In this document: piece by piece, positions 34,001-45,685 of the stretch | Numbering within the stretch: the first letter of the stretch is position 1 | Layout: each line of letters opens with the position of its first letter | Source of the DNA: Epinephelus fuscoguttatus | Taxonomy: Eukaryota > Chordata > Actinopteri > Perciformes > Serranidae | Reading direction: 5' to 3' | Length of the DNA: 64,000 nucleotides | Assembly: GCF_011397635.1 (NCBI RefSeq) | Contig: NC_064763.1 | Span: 20,039,437 to 20,103,436, forward strand | Made by a program: the position numbers and the translations under genes | Notes under the pieces: model-generated | Databases searched by the model: none | The model's input: the letters and a program-made list of their open reading frames with translations, nothing else | Told to the model about the DNA's origin: nothing

Positions 34001-37000
34001 AAGTAGATAAGTTACCTTTTTATTTCTCGACTAGTGTGTAAAGTTTGATGTCATAAAAACAGGTTAGTGAACAGTAGAAGGCAGTATGAAGGCCAGTAAA
34101 AATGTGACCGTGGTTCCTTCTTTTTTTATTTGTTTTGAGTCATTTGTCCCAGGAATTAATGTTGATTGTTACTTTTAGTTGTTATGGGCAGAATGCTTCG
34201 TTTAACACCACTGAATTGGGTGTGGCCATTGTCCAAAATGGTTCAAGTTTCAAACTCACTCAAAAATCATTTTCCACCCAATGTCATTTTCTGTGTTTTC
34301 CTTCTAAGCTCCTGACGACAAACGCAGCTTACCTTTCCATGATGCTCTTTACACCACTCTGACATCCCTTCCAACAGCTCGTTTGGCTGGTTAATTATCA
34401 AGTTGGGCCCCTGTCGAGCGAGAACAGATGAATTTAACTGACAAGACAGACAGAAGAGAATCAGCAGTCCAAGTGTGTGTGTATATGTTTATCTTACCTC
34501 AGCCAAAATGTTCAGTTCAGAGTCTGTGATAATGCACGCCATCTCAATGATCTGGTCCTTCTCAATGTCCAGACCTGTCATCTAAATAACACACAGACAG
34601 ACTTCTTCTCAAAGATAGATCTCTAACATTTGCCCCAAAAATCAGCATCACTTTACATCTTACAATGCGTATTTTATTATTAAATATCATGGATTACTTC
34701 ACAACATCTTCACAAAAGGCCCAAAGTCCCTTGGAATAACTGTTGCGAGGTAGTCGTATGCCTGCATCTGCCATCGTTGCATACAGCCAAGGCAACATGT
34801 ATCATCACGTAACCAAGTGTGTCATTCAGACCTTTTTGAGAAAAGACACAAAAACAATCTAACACAGGTGAAGAAAAGATAACTCCTGCACACTGTCAGG
34901 TGTTTTGGTCGTTAGACCTTCATCAAAAAAGTTGATTGCAAGAAACACAACAGTGTGTGGGAATCCCCTTTTCTTCGCCTGTGGCAGGGATGGGCAACCT
35001 GCGGCTCTTCAAACCCTCTCCACTGGCTCCTTGTGGCTTTGACATAAAACTACCTGGAAATGAGGAACTTTTTTTTTAACATTCAGATTTTCATTTGTCA
35101 TTATTGTAGGCCTAAGATGATTATTGCATTCTACAATTGCAGAAATGTGGAGCCCATACATTGTATTTAAAAAAGTTTTTAAAAATGTTTCACTAACTAA
35201 AATGCGAATCATACATCCATGACCTGGTGCCTTTTCCTCTAAATTTTGCTGAACTTCAGTAGCAGTGGCTCACCTGGAGTCTCTCCAGAGCGGCTAACTA
35301 CGAATACCCAAATCCGAAAAAGGAAAAGTCGACAGATTTATTTGCTTCCACCACCAACGCTGCAAAGTTAAAGTACTAAATATTTATAACTAGCCCAGTG
35401 CAGAGTAGCCGTCTTGTAGTAAATTATATTACTGAATGCTCATTTAGACCTATTTGTAATGTGGATGGGCTAATTTAGACTTAATAAGCCATTACCTTTA
35501 TTTAAATATGTTTTGTGGCTCCAGACAGATTTTTTTTTTCCTTTTATCTGCCAGTAATGGCTGTGTTAATAGTAGCCTAAAGGTTGCCGACCTCTGGCCT
35601 AAGGACACTTTCCTCCTATGCACCTGTCAAGTGTCTGAAGTTGTGCATTAGGGCTGCAACTAACGATTATTTTCATTGTCGACTAATCTGTCGATTATTT
35701 CTTCGATTAGTCGACTAATCATTTTATCGAAAAATGTGTTGAAATGTTGAAAAATGTCGGTCTGTCTCTCCCAAACCCCAAAATGATGGCATCTAATGTC
35801 TTGTTTCATACTCATGCCAAAGGGTTTTAGTTCACCGTCGTGGGAGAGTGTGTAAAGCTGCCAATATTTGAATGTAAGAAGCTGCAATAAGATTATTTTG
35901 GGGGACTTTTATAGCACTTTTCTATGAAAAATGACTCAAACCAATTAGTCGACTACTAAAATAGTCACCGATTATTTTAATAGTCAGTTAGTCATCGATT
36001 AGTTGACTAATCGTTGCAGCCCTATTGTGCATGAGCCCCTATATTTTTACAAAAACACTGACGCAAAGAGTTAGCACATCCCTAGTGGGTGAACTTCCTA
36101 CACCACCACAACTTGAACTAGCACACTTCTGCCACACATTACAGTGTCACATAATGCAGTTTTTTTTACTTGTAGAGGTTGGAGTGATATACATATTACT
36201 TGATGCACCAAGTGTGATGTCTCATAGTTCGAAATTTAAGGCAACTCACGTGCATTTGCAGTCTTTATCTTAAAGGTGTTTTACTCATTCATGTGGTGTT
36301 ACATTGTGCCTGGTCATTTTTCAGTTATATCTTTTAAACTGGAGTCTTCCTGTACAAATGTGTGACTACTTACAAGCAGATGTTGCACATTTAAAAGAGT
36401 ACTGTTACTGTACTGTTGTCCACGCCATGCATCATTGTTGCTTCAGTCAGCAAAACAACTAGCATGATGCAGACATCCATGATGCTAACATGTAAAAGCT
36501 CGCCCCAAAAGGTTTACTCAATAAACTGCTAGCTAGGTGTTTACATCGTTAGCATAACCTTTGGTGGCAGAATGTCCAGTTAGCATCTCGGGACTAGTTA
36601 GCTAAAACGTGACATAGACCAAATACGTATTTATCTTGTCGGTTACTCTGGCTTGTAAGGTTAATTAACGTTAATTAGCGTTACGTTTCGGGGTTTTCTC
36701 TCATTAGCAGACGTTAAATAACCGTTAGTTACAATCCCCAGGTTGATTTTAACGTGTCAGGTAACGATACACCGTTACACACCCTACTGACAATCATTAG
36801 CATCATTTCGTCTCCCTCTATTTAGCTTGGCGTAGTGCTAGCTAATGTTAGCTAACTTAAAACAGTATGTTCACGACACAACCCGGTTTTTAGCGCTGTC
36901 ACTGACCTCCAGGTCCACCCAAACCATTCTCTGGGACATCGCACCGGACGACATGCTGATTCTTCTGGTCACCTGGAAGCCAAAAAATGCTGCGAATCTT

Positions 37001-37167
37001 GAAGTTAAGGGGTTTATGACACGGCTACACGGTGTGCTTTTATGGAAAACTCTACTGCAGTGTAATGAAGACGCTGCCTTGCTGAACCGGAGGACGGGCT
37101 GTTGCCTCCTGAAGAGAAACTCCAAGGTAACGAGAGCCCATGCCGAACTTCGCGAGCACACTGGCAT
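31003..37167 (-). CDS. REXO2: Oligoribonuclease / small RNA exonuclease 2, seven coding exons
   Basis: REXO2 is a DEDDh 3'-5' exonuclease that degrades very short RNAs in mitochondria and cytosol. Exons in reading order: 37167-36907, 34581-34498, 34410-34333, 33033-32922, 32829-32721, 31807-31754 and 31126-31003. Phases join without a break, giving 273 codons plus TAG. Catalytic motifs are WVDLEMTGLD (exon 1/2 junction; D and E), the [15 protein letters not shown] block (D) and HRALDDI (H and D), all intact. From the first ATG at 37167 there is an Arg/Ser-rich, nearly acid-free extension of about 71 residues, a likely mitochondrial presequence. An in-frame ATG at 36954 ([10 protein letters not shown]) gives 202 residues, close to the mature form, so both products may be made. 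The upstream extension is longer than in mammals, and the true start is not certain. Introns 1-4 and 6 are GT-AG; intron 5 is GC-AG. Three hAT elements lie in introns 1 and 5. Confidence 0.95.
31907..32463 (-). mobile_element. Non-autonomous hAT element in REXO2 intron 5
   Basis: Termini are TAGGGCCGCCCCCT and, reverse-complemented, TAGGGCTGCTCCCT. The flanks CTAAGTAG (31899-31906) and CTAAGAGG (32464-32471) are an 8-bp duplication with two differences. The interior keeps the start of a BED zinc-finger transposase frame and is nearly identical to part of the copy at 58698..59935. Only 99 bp separate it from the exon 6 acceptor side. Confidence 0.75.
32096..32197 (-). pseudogene. BED zinc-finger start of hAT transposase (truncated)
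   Basis: ATG at 32197 opens a 33-residue frame beginning [20 protein letters not shown] and ending at TGA. The pattern S-K-V-W-D-H-F followed by K-x-I-C-K is the first half of a BED finger, including one cysteine. The second cysteine and His-x-His half and the RNase H-like DDE domain are lost. The 102-bp frame is the same in the copy at 59496..59597. Confidence 0.65.
32719..32720 (-). other. REXO2: Non-canonical GC splice donor of REXO2 intron 5
   Basis: The minus strand reads TTTGCAG|GCCAGTG. The acceptor is ATACAG|ACGGTGG at 31808. Joining TGC-AG to A-CGG-TGG keeps the conserved [11 protein letters not shown]. The nearby GT (716-715 in the 32700 block) would break the frame, so a GC-AG intron is the only reading that preserves the protein. 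Confidence 0.85.
34985..35596. mobile_element. Non-autonomous hAT element in REXO2 intron 1 (first of two)
   Basis: Left end CAGGGATGGGCAACCTGCGG; right end, reverse-complemented, CAGAGGTCGGCAACCT. The flanks GCCTGTGG (34977-34984) and GCCTAAGG (35597-35604) form an 8-bp duplication with two differences. A related copy lies at 53555..54377, sharing ATGCTCATTTAGACCTATTT and TTTTGTGGCTCCA. Confidence 0.7.
35649..36024. mobile_element. hAT-type MITE in REXO2 intron 1 (second of two)
   Basis: The ends TAGGGCTGCAACTAACGATT and, reverse-complemented, TAGGGCTGCAACGATTAGTC are flanked by a perfect 8-bp duplication, TTGTGCAT, at 35641-35648 and 36025-36032. Subterminal regions are full of TCGATTAGTCGACTAAT-like palindromes. 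It has no coding capacity. Confidence 0.85.
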
Positions 37168-37724
37168 CCTGGGCCGGCTTCCTCTTCTTCTTCTTCTGGT
37201 GCTATAAGCGGCAGACTCGACGCAGCAAACGCCTTTGCTGCCCGCCACAGGTCACTTGAGGAACTACATGGATCAAGTTAAATCCTTGAGTCCAGTGGCA
37301 TTTTTTCAGATTTTGTTGTTTCACAATCTTCTGAGTACCGATTGTAATGATTAATCTGTAATTCCAATTCCCGAAAGCCCTGCTTGGATAAGGCTTCTAT
37401 CTGTTTTATTTTATAGTTTATCCTCAATTGCTAAGACATCTTCTTAGCACAGCAGAAGTCTTCTCTCACAAATGCACGTTTTATTTGGTTTCACACATAT
37501 TCACACCTTTTTTCCAAGCAGTTAAATCAGATCTCATAGAAAACCCAGAACAAGAGGAAAATATCCATTCACAGCTGATAGAAATTACTTGCATAATATG
37601 AATCTCTAATGCACCCATGTGAAACTTCTATCCACAGCTCTTCAATCAGCAATCAGTCCACATCCACCTATATCATATGTCACCTCTGTGTTGCTGTTTA
37701 CAAGTGTCCCCATAAGTCCCCATG

Positions 37725-37970
37725 CAGACCAAGTTTGGAGCATGGAGTGGTAGCTGGAGAGGTGCTAGGTTGCTTCCTGGGCATGGCCAAGGTGCCGAAC
37801 CCCCAACTGCTTGGGATACCCGTCCAAGGTAGCCCCCTCACTCTGACATCTCTCCATTTAATACATGTATAGGTGTTTGAGCATGTTTGTGTATTTTAGG
37901 CTTGTATGTAAGAAATGAATTTCTCCTCAGGGATTAATACAGTGTATCTTCTTCTTGTCCTAAGTATGGA
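37725..37970 (+). repeat. Dispersed SINE-like repeat
   Basis: Contains GGTGCCGAACCCCCAACTGC, CCCCCTCACTCTGACATCTC and GGATTAATACAGTGTATCTT in order, a block I recognise as a frequent fish interspersed repeat ending in GGGATTAATAAAGT-type sequence. Its class (SINE or LINE tail) is not settled. Confidence 0.5.
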
Positions 37971-38379
37971 TCAAAGAGTGAAAAGGCATGTAAAGAGAGG
38001 AGACCATTATTCAGCATTTCGGGGTTTGAAAAGTTTGAAAACAGACTACATCAAAACCTATATAGCTGTAGCTGTAGCAATCCACCTAAAAAGAATGACA
38101 TGGAAAAATCAGATTGAGCACAATAAAAAAATGTTCCTGAGTATTTCTGAATTTGGGTGACGTTCTTTATTGCTTCCTTTGTCAATAAAGAATGCAGCAC
38201 AAAGGCTGTACCATAATGACTGCTTACTGTAGTACAGCACAGGTCATACTTTAGGTGCTTACTGTAGGTCTTACATGTCAATGACAATTGATGGGCATGG
38301 AAAAACAAAATGATGATATCTAAGGAGAGGAACGAGGTACAACCCATATACTATGGGATATCATGCCCCTCGTGACCTA

Positions 38380-38830
38380 TCTAAAGACACCTCTATTCAA
38401 ACCTTTTAAGGCAGAAGATCTGTGGTGACATAGTCTGAGTGGGCGGAAGTTCGCTGCATAGATCAGCCTCTCATTGGGCAGAACGAGCCACCCTCTGAAG
38501 TCCCGCCCTACTACCTCCGGTTGTGTAGCAGTTTTCAACTGTTTTCGTCCTTTACGAACTTTTGCGGTGTTTGATCTTGCGGGGATGTAGCCATTTTTCT
38601 GCCATGGTTCGCGTCCTGTAGGCGATATTTTTGTGGGCATGTTACACCAAAACCTGTTTCCCCCGGCAAAATTTTTGCAAGCACACTGTTGCTGTGGCAC
38701 CGCCCAGAACGATTATGATTGGTTGAAAGAAATACAAGCAGCAGGGGCGTTTTTTTCTTCAATCTTAAAGTGAGAGTCGGCCCAGCCAGACCTTTCTTTT
38801 CTTGAGAAAGGTCTGGTGAGAGGGACTAGT
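38380..38830. repeat. Dispersed DNA-element-like repeat
   Basis: The words ACGATTATGATTGGTTGAAA, GAAATACAAGCAGCAGGGGC and CCAGACCTTTC...GAAAGGTCTGG are typical of a short DNA element family in fish. Clear termini or duplication were not found. Confidence 0.35.
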
Positions 38831-39259
38831 GGCGTGACGTGGCCCCATCTGCAAATATCTGTCACCATGGTTATTCTCGGTTCTTTTGCTCTTTTCCTTG
38901 CAAAGAACATCTTTACCGAGTCAGGCTAATTAGCTACAGCTCCTTAGCCCACTTACTAGCTACAGCTAGTTAGCACTGTTTCATCGATCGAACGTCTCAT
39001 ATTAGTGTTAACCACCGGTGGCTACTTGCTGTGTAATCATTGATTGAAAGAATGCATTAATTTGACCACAAGTTGTGTTGTTTGATGGAAATACTAGCTT
39101 TTGTTGCATGTGTTTAATGTTTTGTGAGCGCTATAGTATTTTGCGGACAAAATGTGCCATTTTGGCCAGAGACTTTCAGTTCAGGCCTTTTAAAAGTGTA
39201 ACTTCTGAATGGGCCAATATGTTCAAGCAAATGAGAAAAACTGTAACACATACCAAACA

Positions 39260-39640
39260 GGAAGAGACTCAACATGACCACAAATAAACATAAAACAACT
39301 ACAAAGAGACACAAAACAACTCCAAAAAGATGCAAAGCAGTTGTAAAGAGGAACAAAGAGACACAACCACCACAAAAAAGGGCAAAACAATCACTAAGAC
39401 ACACAAAATATCTCATAAGATGCACAAACAGGCTCAAAATAACTATAAAGAGACATAAAGCTACAAAGAGCCTCAAACAACTTGAAAGAGACAGAAAGCA
39501 AATACAAAAAGACTTAAAATGACTACAAAAAAGGAAACAAACAACCACAGACATGAACAAAACTGCAAAGAGACACAAAACCACAAGGAGATGTGTAATG
39601 ACAGTGATGCAAAACAACAAAAAGAAGCTAAACAACTATA
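39260..39640. repeat. Degenerate ACAAAGAGACACAAAAC tandem repeat
   Basis: A-rich words such as ACTACAAAGAGACACAAAAC recur about every 20-30 bp with variation, followed near 39667 by GGTGGGGCCTTTTGCATGTC. The 173-codon open frame on the opposite strand is a low-complexity reading of this tract. Confidence 0.7.
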
Positions 39641-41449
39641 AAATCTGTGTCTTGCTCCTAAGAAGGAGAGGTGGTGGGGCCTTTTGCATGTCTGTGCCTA
39701 GGGGCCCATTGTCTCATAACCCACCCATAACTACAGATACTTTTGCTACGTTAGTGAAGTCACAGTCTGTTGTTTTTTGTTGCACTATAAGCCCTATCGT
39801 TGTTAATGGTGTTTGAAGAAAGTCACACTTTTCACTACAGAGACAAGTAACCCCACAAATTAGAGATCCAACAGAAACACCACCAGAAGAAATAACGTAC
39901 TGGAATAATATTAGTTTGTCATTTTCAGGGCAGCACACAAAGCATGCTCCCCTTTTTAAGACATTAAAGCTAAACATATAGTCAGCACTCTGTGATTAAT
40001 TTCAATTTATGCCAAGAACTGTCAACAGCAGTGTTCCCTTGCCTCACCTCTAATGTCTGCTGTATAATCAGACAGGCATGTTTGATGTTACTCCCTTTGG
40101 AGGATTTTCACTTTGGATCGGCTTTCTAAATAAGCATTCACAGCCATTTACTGACATCTCTCCCAGATGCACTCTGCCCACCATAAATGTGTGATTACCA
40201 GCGGAGATGCTGTTGGTAATTGAATTGGACGGAAGGGCTCCTTTGGTCAATCACAGTCAGGAGGGACGGATCGTCCATCATAACATCCGTGCAAACACAG
40301 CATGACTCAATGGACTTCACCGTGGAGGCAAAGACACACATTGCACTGCAGCCCAACACAACATCTGACAAGTGGTCATCAGCCATATGCCTTAATTAGT
40401 AAAGAGAGAGGGGGACGGAAGGAGGGGGCATGAAAAAACTCCACATATGTATGTTGCAAAGATCATTACTTATGTATGCTCATCACTCAGGCGGATAGAG
40501 TGCAGCAAGTTGAAGGGCCTCAATTATCACCATTAATAGACAGAAGTTAAAAATCAAAAGAGGGAAAATTATTTTGGCAAAGCCAGACATGAATAAATTA
40601 ACTTTGTGGAGCAAAGGGCAGGAGGAAAGGGGCTCTTGAATGAATTTGGACATGGACCACATGCTGCTTCCCCTCAAGGCTGGAAGCAGGAAATGTCAGC
40701 AGTTGATTTCCCTTGGTCCAAAGCCTGCCTGCCTTCAACCTTTCATTAATTAAAAGAAAAGCAAATATCATAGACCAGTAAAGTCTGCCTAGTTGGCCTC
40801 CCGTGTGGAAGTCTACCGGCTGGTTTTGATGGGCTTTGTTTAAAAATATTCTAAAGATGTCATTTGTGCCTCCGGAGATGCAATAAGACTGGGTCAGACA
40901 TCCAAAGCAGAGCATATTGACATTCAGTGTCTGTTTTAGACAGTGGGGTAATCCTAATGTTACACCTTTCATGTTGCTGCCCAAACGTTTACCCTTAATG
41001 GGTTGGGGAGTCTGCAGATGCAAAACTCAACAGACTGTCTGCCTAACAGGGTTTGAGCTTCTACAAAGGTGACACAGTGACCTTGTTCAAGATGCTACAG
41101 GTCCCACATGGGATCAACCACAGATGAACAAGGCAGAGTGCATGCTGGGTACTTAGAATTCTGTTGAACTGCTTCAGACTTGTTATGTGTCAGGCTGACA
41201 TGGGCAAAAATAACCTGACGAGATCACTGCAGCTGCAGTTTTTAGAGCCAAGAGGAGCAGTTGATCTCCACTGAATGTAAAACCTCAGTGCACTGGTGCC
41301 ATGCCATCTTTCAGATGGCCTAAACTTCCAAAGCCTCTTTAGTCTGAAAATGTACTGAAAGCCTATTTCTCTGACAGCCTGTTTTCCCCCCTCAAAAAAC
41401 ACCCATTGCACCAAAGTCCAATTCCTCCAAAGTTATACATTCCTTGCAC
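39641..41449. other. Non-genic, low-repeat stretch; possible conserved non-coding DNA
   Basis: No gene or classified repeat. Segments 40050-40350 and 40460-41010 are free of repeat signatures and contain clusters of AT-rich homeobox-like words (CAATTATCACCATTAATAG, TGAATAAATTAAC, TTCATTAATTAAAAG). Conservation cannot be tested here. Confidence 0.3.
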
Positions 41450-41770
41450 TTAGTTTCAGTTTCCCAGTGACGTTGGCGCCGTCGTGTTTTTATTGAACCT
41501 TCGCAGCGTCTTCCAGCAGTGTTGAACCGACGATCCCGGGTGTTTTTACTGAGAGTTTACATCATTTTCCAGCAGTGTTTGAGCCACCAAATTTGGGTGT
41601 TTTTCACCAACCTGTCCCTGCTTTTTCAGGGACTTTTTGTGCCACCAAATGCAATCAAACACGGTATTTCCTAAATCCTAACAAAGCGATTTTTGAACCT
41701 AAATCTAACCACACATTCACCACAGTGTTGTTGAAGTATAATTCAAACATTTTTTCAGGTGACTGGGTTA
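41450..41770 (+). repeat. Dispersed head/unit repeat: about three 56-bp units plus tail
   Basis: TTCCAGCAGTGTTGAACCGA and TTCCAGCAGTGTTTGAGCCA start 56-bp units on the plus strand, the same units as the minus strand of 8205..10938. They are followed by AACCTAAATCTAACCACA and CACAGTGTTGTTGAAGTATA, the same tail word seen at the far end of that array (8185, minus strand). The head is missing. Confidence 0.6.
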
Positions 41771-41969
41771 CCACAGGAAGCATGTACTGTATATTCAGAG
41801 AAATGGGACTTCGAAGCAATGGGACTTTGTTTTTGGGATAACATGCTGTCAGAGAAATGGGCTTTTGGTCCATTGGGACATTTTTCAGACGAACAGGGCT
41901 TCGGAATTTTGGGCCATCGGAACAATGAGCAGTCCCCCGTGCATGAAGACAAATGACTGAATTGGCCTG

Positions 41970-42402
41970 ATCCATCCATCCATCCATCCATCCATCCATC
42001 CATCCATTTTCAATCACTTATCCGAAGCCAGGTCAAAGGAGCAGCAGGCTGAGCAAAGTACTCCAGATGTCCCTCTCTCCAGCCACGCTTTTCAGCTCCT
42101 CCTGGGGGGTCTCAAGGCGTTCCCAGGCCAGATGAGATGTATTATCCTTTCAACGTGTTCTGGGTCTGCCCTGGGGCCTCCCACCAGTTGGACATCCCCA
42201 GAAACCCTCTAACAGGAGGTACCCAGGAGGCATCCTAATCAGATGCCTGAATCACCTGAACTGACCCCTTTTGACGTGAAGGAGCAGCAACTTTACTCTG
42301 AGCTCCCTCCAGATGTCCGAGCTCCTCACCCTATCTCTAAGGCCAAACCCAGCCACCCTTCGGAGGAAACTTATTTTGGCCACTTGTATCTGCAACCTCA
42401 TT
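41970..42402 (-). mobile_element. Rex3 non-LTR retrotransposon, 3' fragment
   Basis: A (CATC)n tail at 41971-42006 is followed by TTTTCAATCACTTATCCGAAG and the reverse-strand reading of the Rex3 C-terminus (FSLRR-VAGFGLRDRVRSSD type). It is 5'-truncated and frame-broken. Confidence 0.7.
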
Positions 42403-45080
42403 CTGTATATAGGCTCTATGTTTACGATTTCAAAACATGTGACTTTGCCGACTCTTGGTGGTAGTCTCCAAAAGGACACTTTGAAGCATACAAAGTCACA
42501 TGTCACACGGCAGCCATGGAAGACTCGCCAGATCACATGAATTAAAGTGTGAAATGGTTCAGTTGGTAGTGTAATTTCAACATGACATTGCACTTACTGG
42601 TTGAATCAGATGAATCTACGCCAACGCTACATCAGCAGTAACTGGTGATTTGAAAAATGCATTTTGGCTGACATCCTGCAGCATTCTGGGAAGGCTGGAA
42701 ACTGTCCCAGTAAACGTGGAATTTATCTCAAACAAGAGAAATGCTGAGCTCTGTCCTTCAGTCATACTGTTTGATTTACTGCCAGATGTTATGACTGAAC
42801 AGTGATGACCAGTGTAAGCAAACTAGGAAATATTTGTGAAAGTAACCCATTTATAATACTGTATATCAGCATAGCTTAATGTTTATCATTCCCAATTATT
42901 AAGCCCCTCAAGAGGGTCATAGCGTTGTGCGCACATGAACATTGTTTGACTTCCCCTAGAGATCCCTGCTTGTCCGGCAGCGGAGGTCCGGGCACTGGCA
43001 GCAACATGGGGGCGAAGCCAAACACAGTTCATCTGCACACACTGTGATGCCACACAGCTGGTTCAATATCAGCAAAGTTTCCCTTTATATTCATTGTCTT
43101 GTGTGGCGATCAGCAGTGATGTGGTGGTTCACTTTTACACTGTGATCTGTAGCCTATAGTTGGGCTTTAGCTTCTAACTATCTTTGTCTTTTTAACCTGT
43201 TGTTGCTGCTGAGTCAGTTTGACATCCTGGATATATCCTTCAAACACAGACTGTAGACCCCTCTGTCTGTAAAATAAGACACCAAAGTATATCCCCCCCA
43301 CCCACCCACCCACCACTATTAAAAGATTTCTGGTGGCATCATTCACAGACAAAAAAGCGCATTCAAATAAAACTGACAAGTAATAGAAACAACAGTAAAT
43401 TACAGTTTAGCAGCTGGTGGAAAATACCCTGTCACTGCCACACCTGTTCTCTCCCTCCTTCACATGTCTCCTCGGGTTTTCTCCCAGTCTTTGTGCTGCG
43501 GGCTCAGCTGCATTACCCTAACTGTCCACCAGGTGTCCTCAGTGTGTTTCCTATATACAGTCTGCCAGCTCAATCCAGTTAAGCAATTATCCAGTCCCCT
43601 TTGTGTGTCCTGTCTGCCTGCCCCAGTTAGTCTCTGCTGCTTGTTTGTCCCTCGTGCATGAGTAGTCAGCCCTCCCATGTTTCCTTGTATGCTTTAATCT
43701 TTTGCTTGGTCCTCAGTGGAGACCTAATCCTGTCTCCTGGTCTACTGCTCTGCATTTGGGTCCCTACCTGCCCTCCTCGAGGCTTGACAGGCTGTTTGCC
43801 TGGTGATGTCTTTTAAGTCTGCCACCTTTACCTCTAGAATGTTACATTTAATAGCAGTATGAAAATGTGCACACAAGGGGGAAGCAACCTGAAGGTATGA
43901 GGAAAATGTAAGTAAGGAAGTGATGTACTTACTGAGGGCATATCTTTAGCTCTCCCTGATGAATCCAAGAGCAATCAACAGCAGATGTGTAAGTGTAAAA
44001 AATGAAGTCTTATTGAGAGGTAAGTATATCCTCCCTTTAGCTTTAGGCATTATCATTGAGAGGCTGTTCTGTGATGAAATATGGGAGCCAAGCCCAGTCT
44101 AATATCTACAGAATGGCAGAATTTAAACAACAATTTTTTGCGAAGCAGATTTTGAGTTACATGTCAAAGTCTGTATTTTTGTTGCCACATATATACTGTA
44201 TTATATACAATACTGTATACTGTATTACTGTAAATCCACTGACGTGCTGTGCTGGTCTCTATCAAACACAGGAAGCTGGCACAGAGAAGCTCAACAGAGC
44301 CTCTCTAAATGCATGTTTGTGTTGAACATGATTCCACCTGCTGATCCGTGGGATCCAAGACGCAACCTCACAAAGCATGTCTGGTAAACATGATAACAGC
44401 AGGAAGAGGTACAACATCTCTGGATAGTAGAAACTAGAGGTTTGAGTTGCCTTGTAAACAAAGGCTCCCACATGCCTGTGCTCAATTCACCACCACAGTA
44501 CTTAAAGTAAGAGAATTGCAGTTATGTCCAGAGCTGCTGTCTACCTACACAGCTCAGCAGTGTTGCAGTCTCTATGCATTAATACACACATCTAAGCCTC
44601 CTGATGGCCACTAGGATGCTATGACGAAACTATGTGCAGCAGCATGGATTCTGCCAATAATTCCTGATAGGAAAACATGAATTCTCAATCTTTGTGAAAT
44701 CAACAGTTCAAAAAATATAGTAGCTCATAAGAGGGAAGGTAGGGTAGTGGAGGAGCTGCGCAGCAAACAGGCATGATCATATCAGTGGCTTGATTATGAC
44801 ATGTGTCAGGTTATAATGGCCACCTGCATGAACCTAATTGGACGTTACTTGTCAGCTGACAGCCACACAGCTGCGAATGAGCCAGTGATTGTAAAGCATG
44901 AATGACACAGGTGATGCCAATCAGTTGATGCAAGCACTTCGGTGCACTTTCTATGCTTCAGTAAATGCCAACAACTGTTGTTGCCTACTGTGTATGAATG
45001 AAAAATAATGTAACTGTTATGTCTGTGACTATATGTTCAGTTTTCACGAGTCAGTGATTACTTATTTAGACTTAGACTTA
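42403..45080. other. Non-genic stretch with a possible LTR-like segment
   Basis: 43429-43798 begins TGTCACTGCC and ends GGCTTGACA, and contains TGCATTTGGGTCC, so it resembles an LTR in reverse orientation, but the flanks do not match. A short (CCCA)n tract lies at 43296-43311. No gene seen. Confidence 0.3.
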
Positions 45081-45430
45081 GTCTTAGTTCCTCCTGTTCT
45101 TATTGGAACATCGGGCAACGAGTCCCTTCCACTTGCTCCAGTCCCTGGCGACCCTCCTTGCACCATGCCAGCTGACACCCATCTCGCTTAGGTCTTCCTT
45201 AAACGTCTGTCTCCACGTCTTCTTTGGCCTCCCTCTAGTCCTCTTGCCACCCTCAGGCACCCAGTGCATTGCCACACACGCTGGTCTCTCTCTTGGCAGT
45301 CAGAGTACGTGTCCAGCCATTCTTCTTCTCCTGTCAGAGACCATGTCAGACAGTAGCGCCACCCCTGCCCTTCTCATCACCTCATCGTTGGTGATGTGGT
45401 TTCACCATGAGATCCTCAAGATGGTTCTGA
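45081..45430 (-). mobile_element. Non-LTR retrotransposon, C-terminal polyprotein fragment
   Basis: The minus strand reads ALHW-like then KRTRGRPKKTWRQTFKEDLS and RRVARDWSKWKGLVA, the typical C-terminal end of a LINE open reading frame (GRPKxTWRxT followed by a W-x-x-W segment). Only the last part remains. The clade is uncertain (RTE-like or a relative). Confidence 0.55.
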
Positions 45431-45435
45431 GGCAT

Positions 45436-45685
45436 GATGTCAATGATTATTATCGAATAAATGTTGGTAGTCGATTAATCGTTTTGTCTCAAATGTAAGA
45501 AAATTGTCAAACAAAACTGCAACATTTCCCAACCAGAAGCCAATGTGATGTCTCCAAATGTCTTGTTTTGTTTGATCAGATAGGTGAAACTCAAAGTTTT
45601 TCAAGCTAAACTGATACAAAACAGAGAAAAGCAGTAAACTATCACATTTCAGAAACTGGATCCAAAGAGTTTTGGGCATTTTTGC
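45436..45685. mobile_element. Truncated relative of the hAT MITE at 35649
   Basis: GATTATTATCGAATAAATGT, TAGTCGATTAATCG and AATGTGATGTCTCCAAATGT parallel the interior order of 35649..36024 (GATTATTTTC, TCGACTAATC, ATGGCATCTAATGTC). Both termini are lost. Confidence 0.45.

Larger units (their letters stand above)
37168..39259. other. Intergenic region upstream of REXO2, with dispersed repeats
   Basis: The REXO2 promoter should lie just right of 37167. I see no TATA box and only modest CpG content. The two repeat segments listed at 37725 and 38380 fill much of the rest. Confidence 0.4.

Noticed and set aside
36871..37248. REXO2 start at 37248
   Set aside because: The triplet there is GTG on the minus strand, not ATG; the first in-frame ATG is at 37167.
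39114..39635. 173-codon hydrophobic open frame on the minus strand
   Set aside because: Leu/Phe/Cys-rich reading of the antisense of the degenerate ACAAAGAGACACAAAAC tandem repeat; no domain.
43429..43798. Solo LTR in reverse orientation
   Set aside because: TGTCA/TGACA-like ends are present but the flanking bases do not match, so it is noted only within the intergenic entry.
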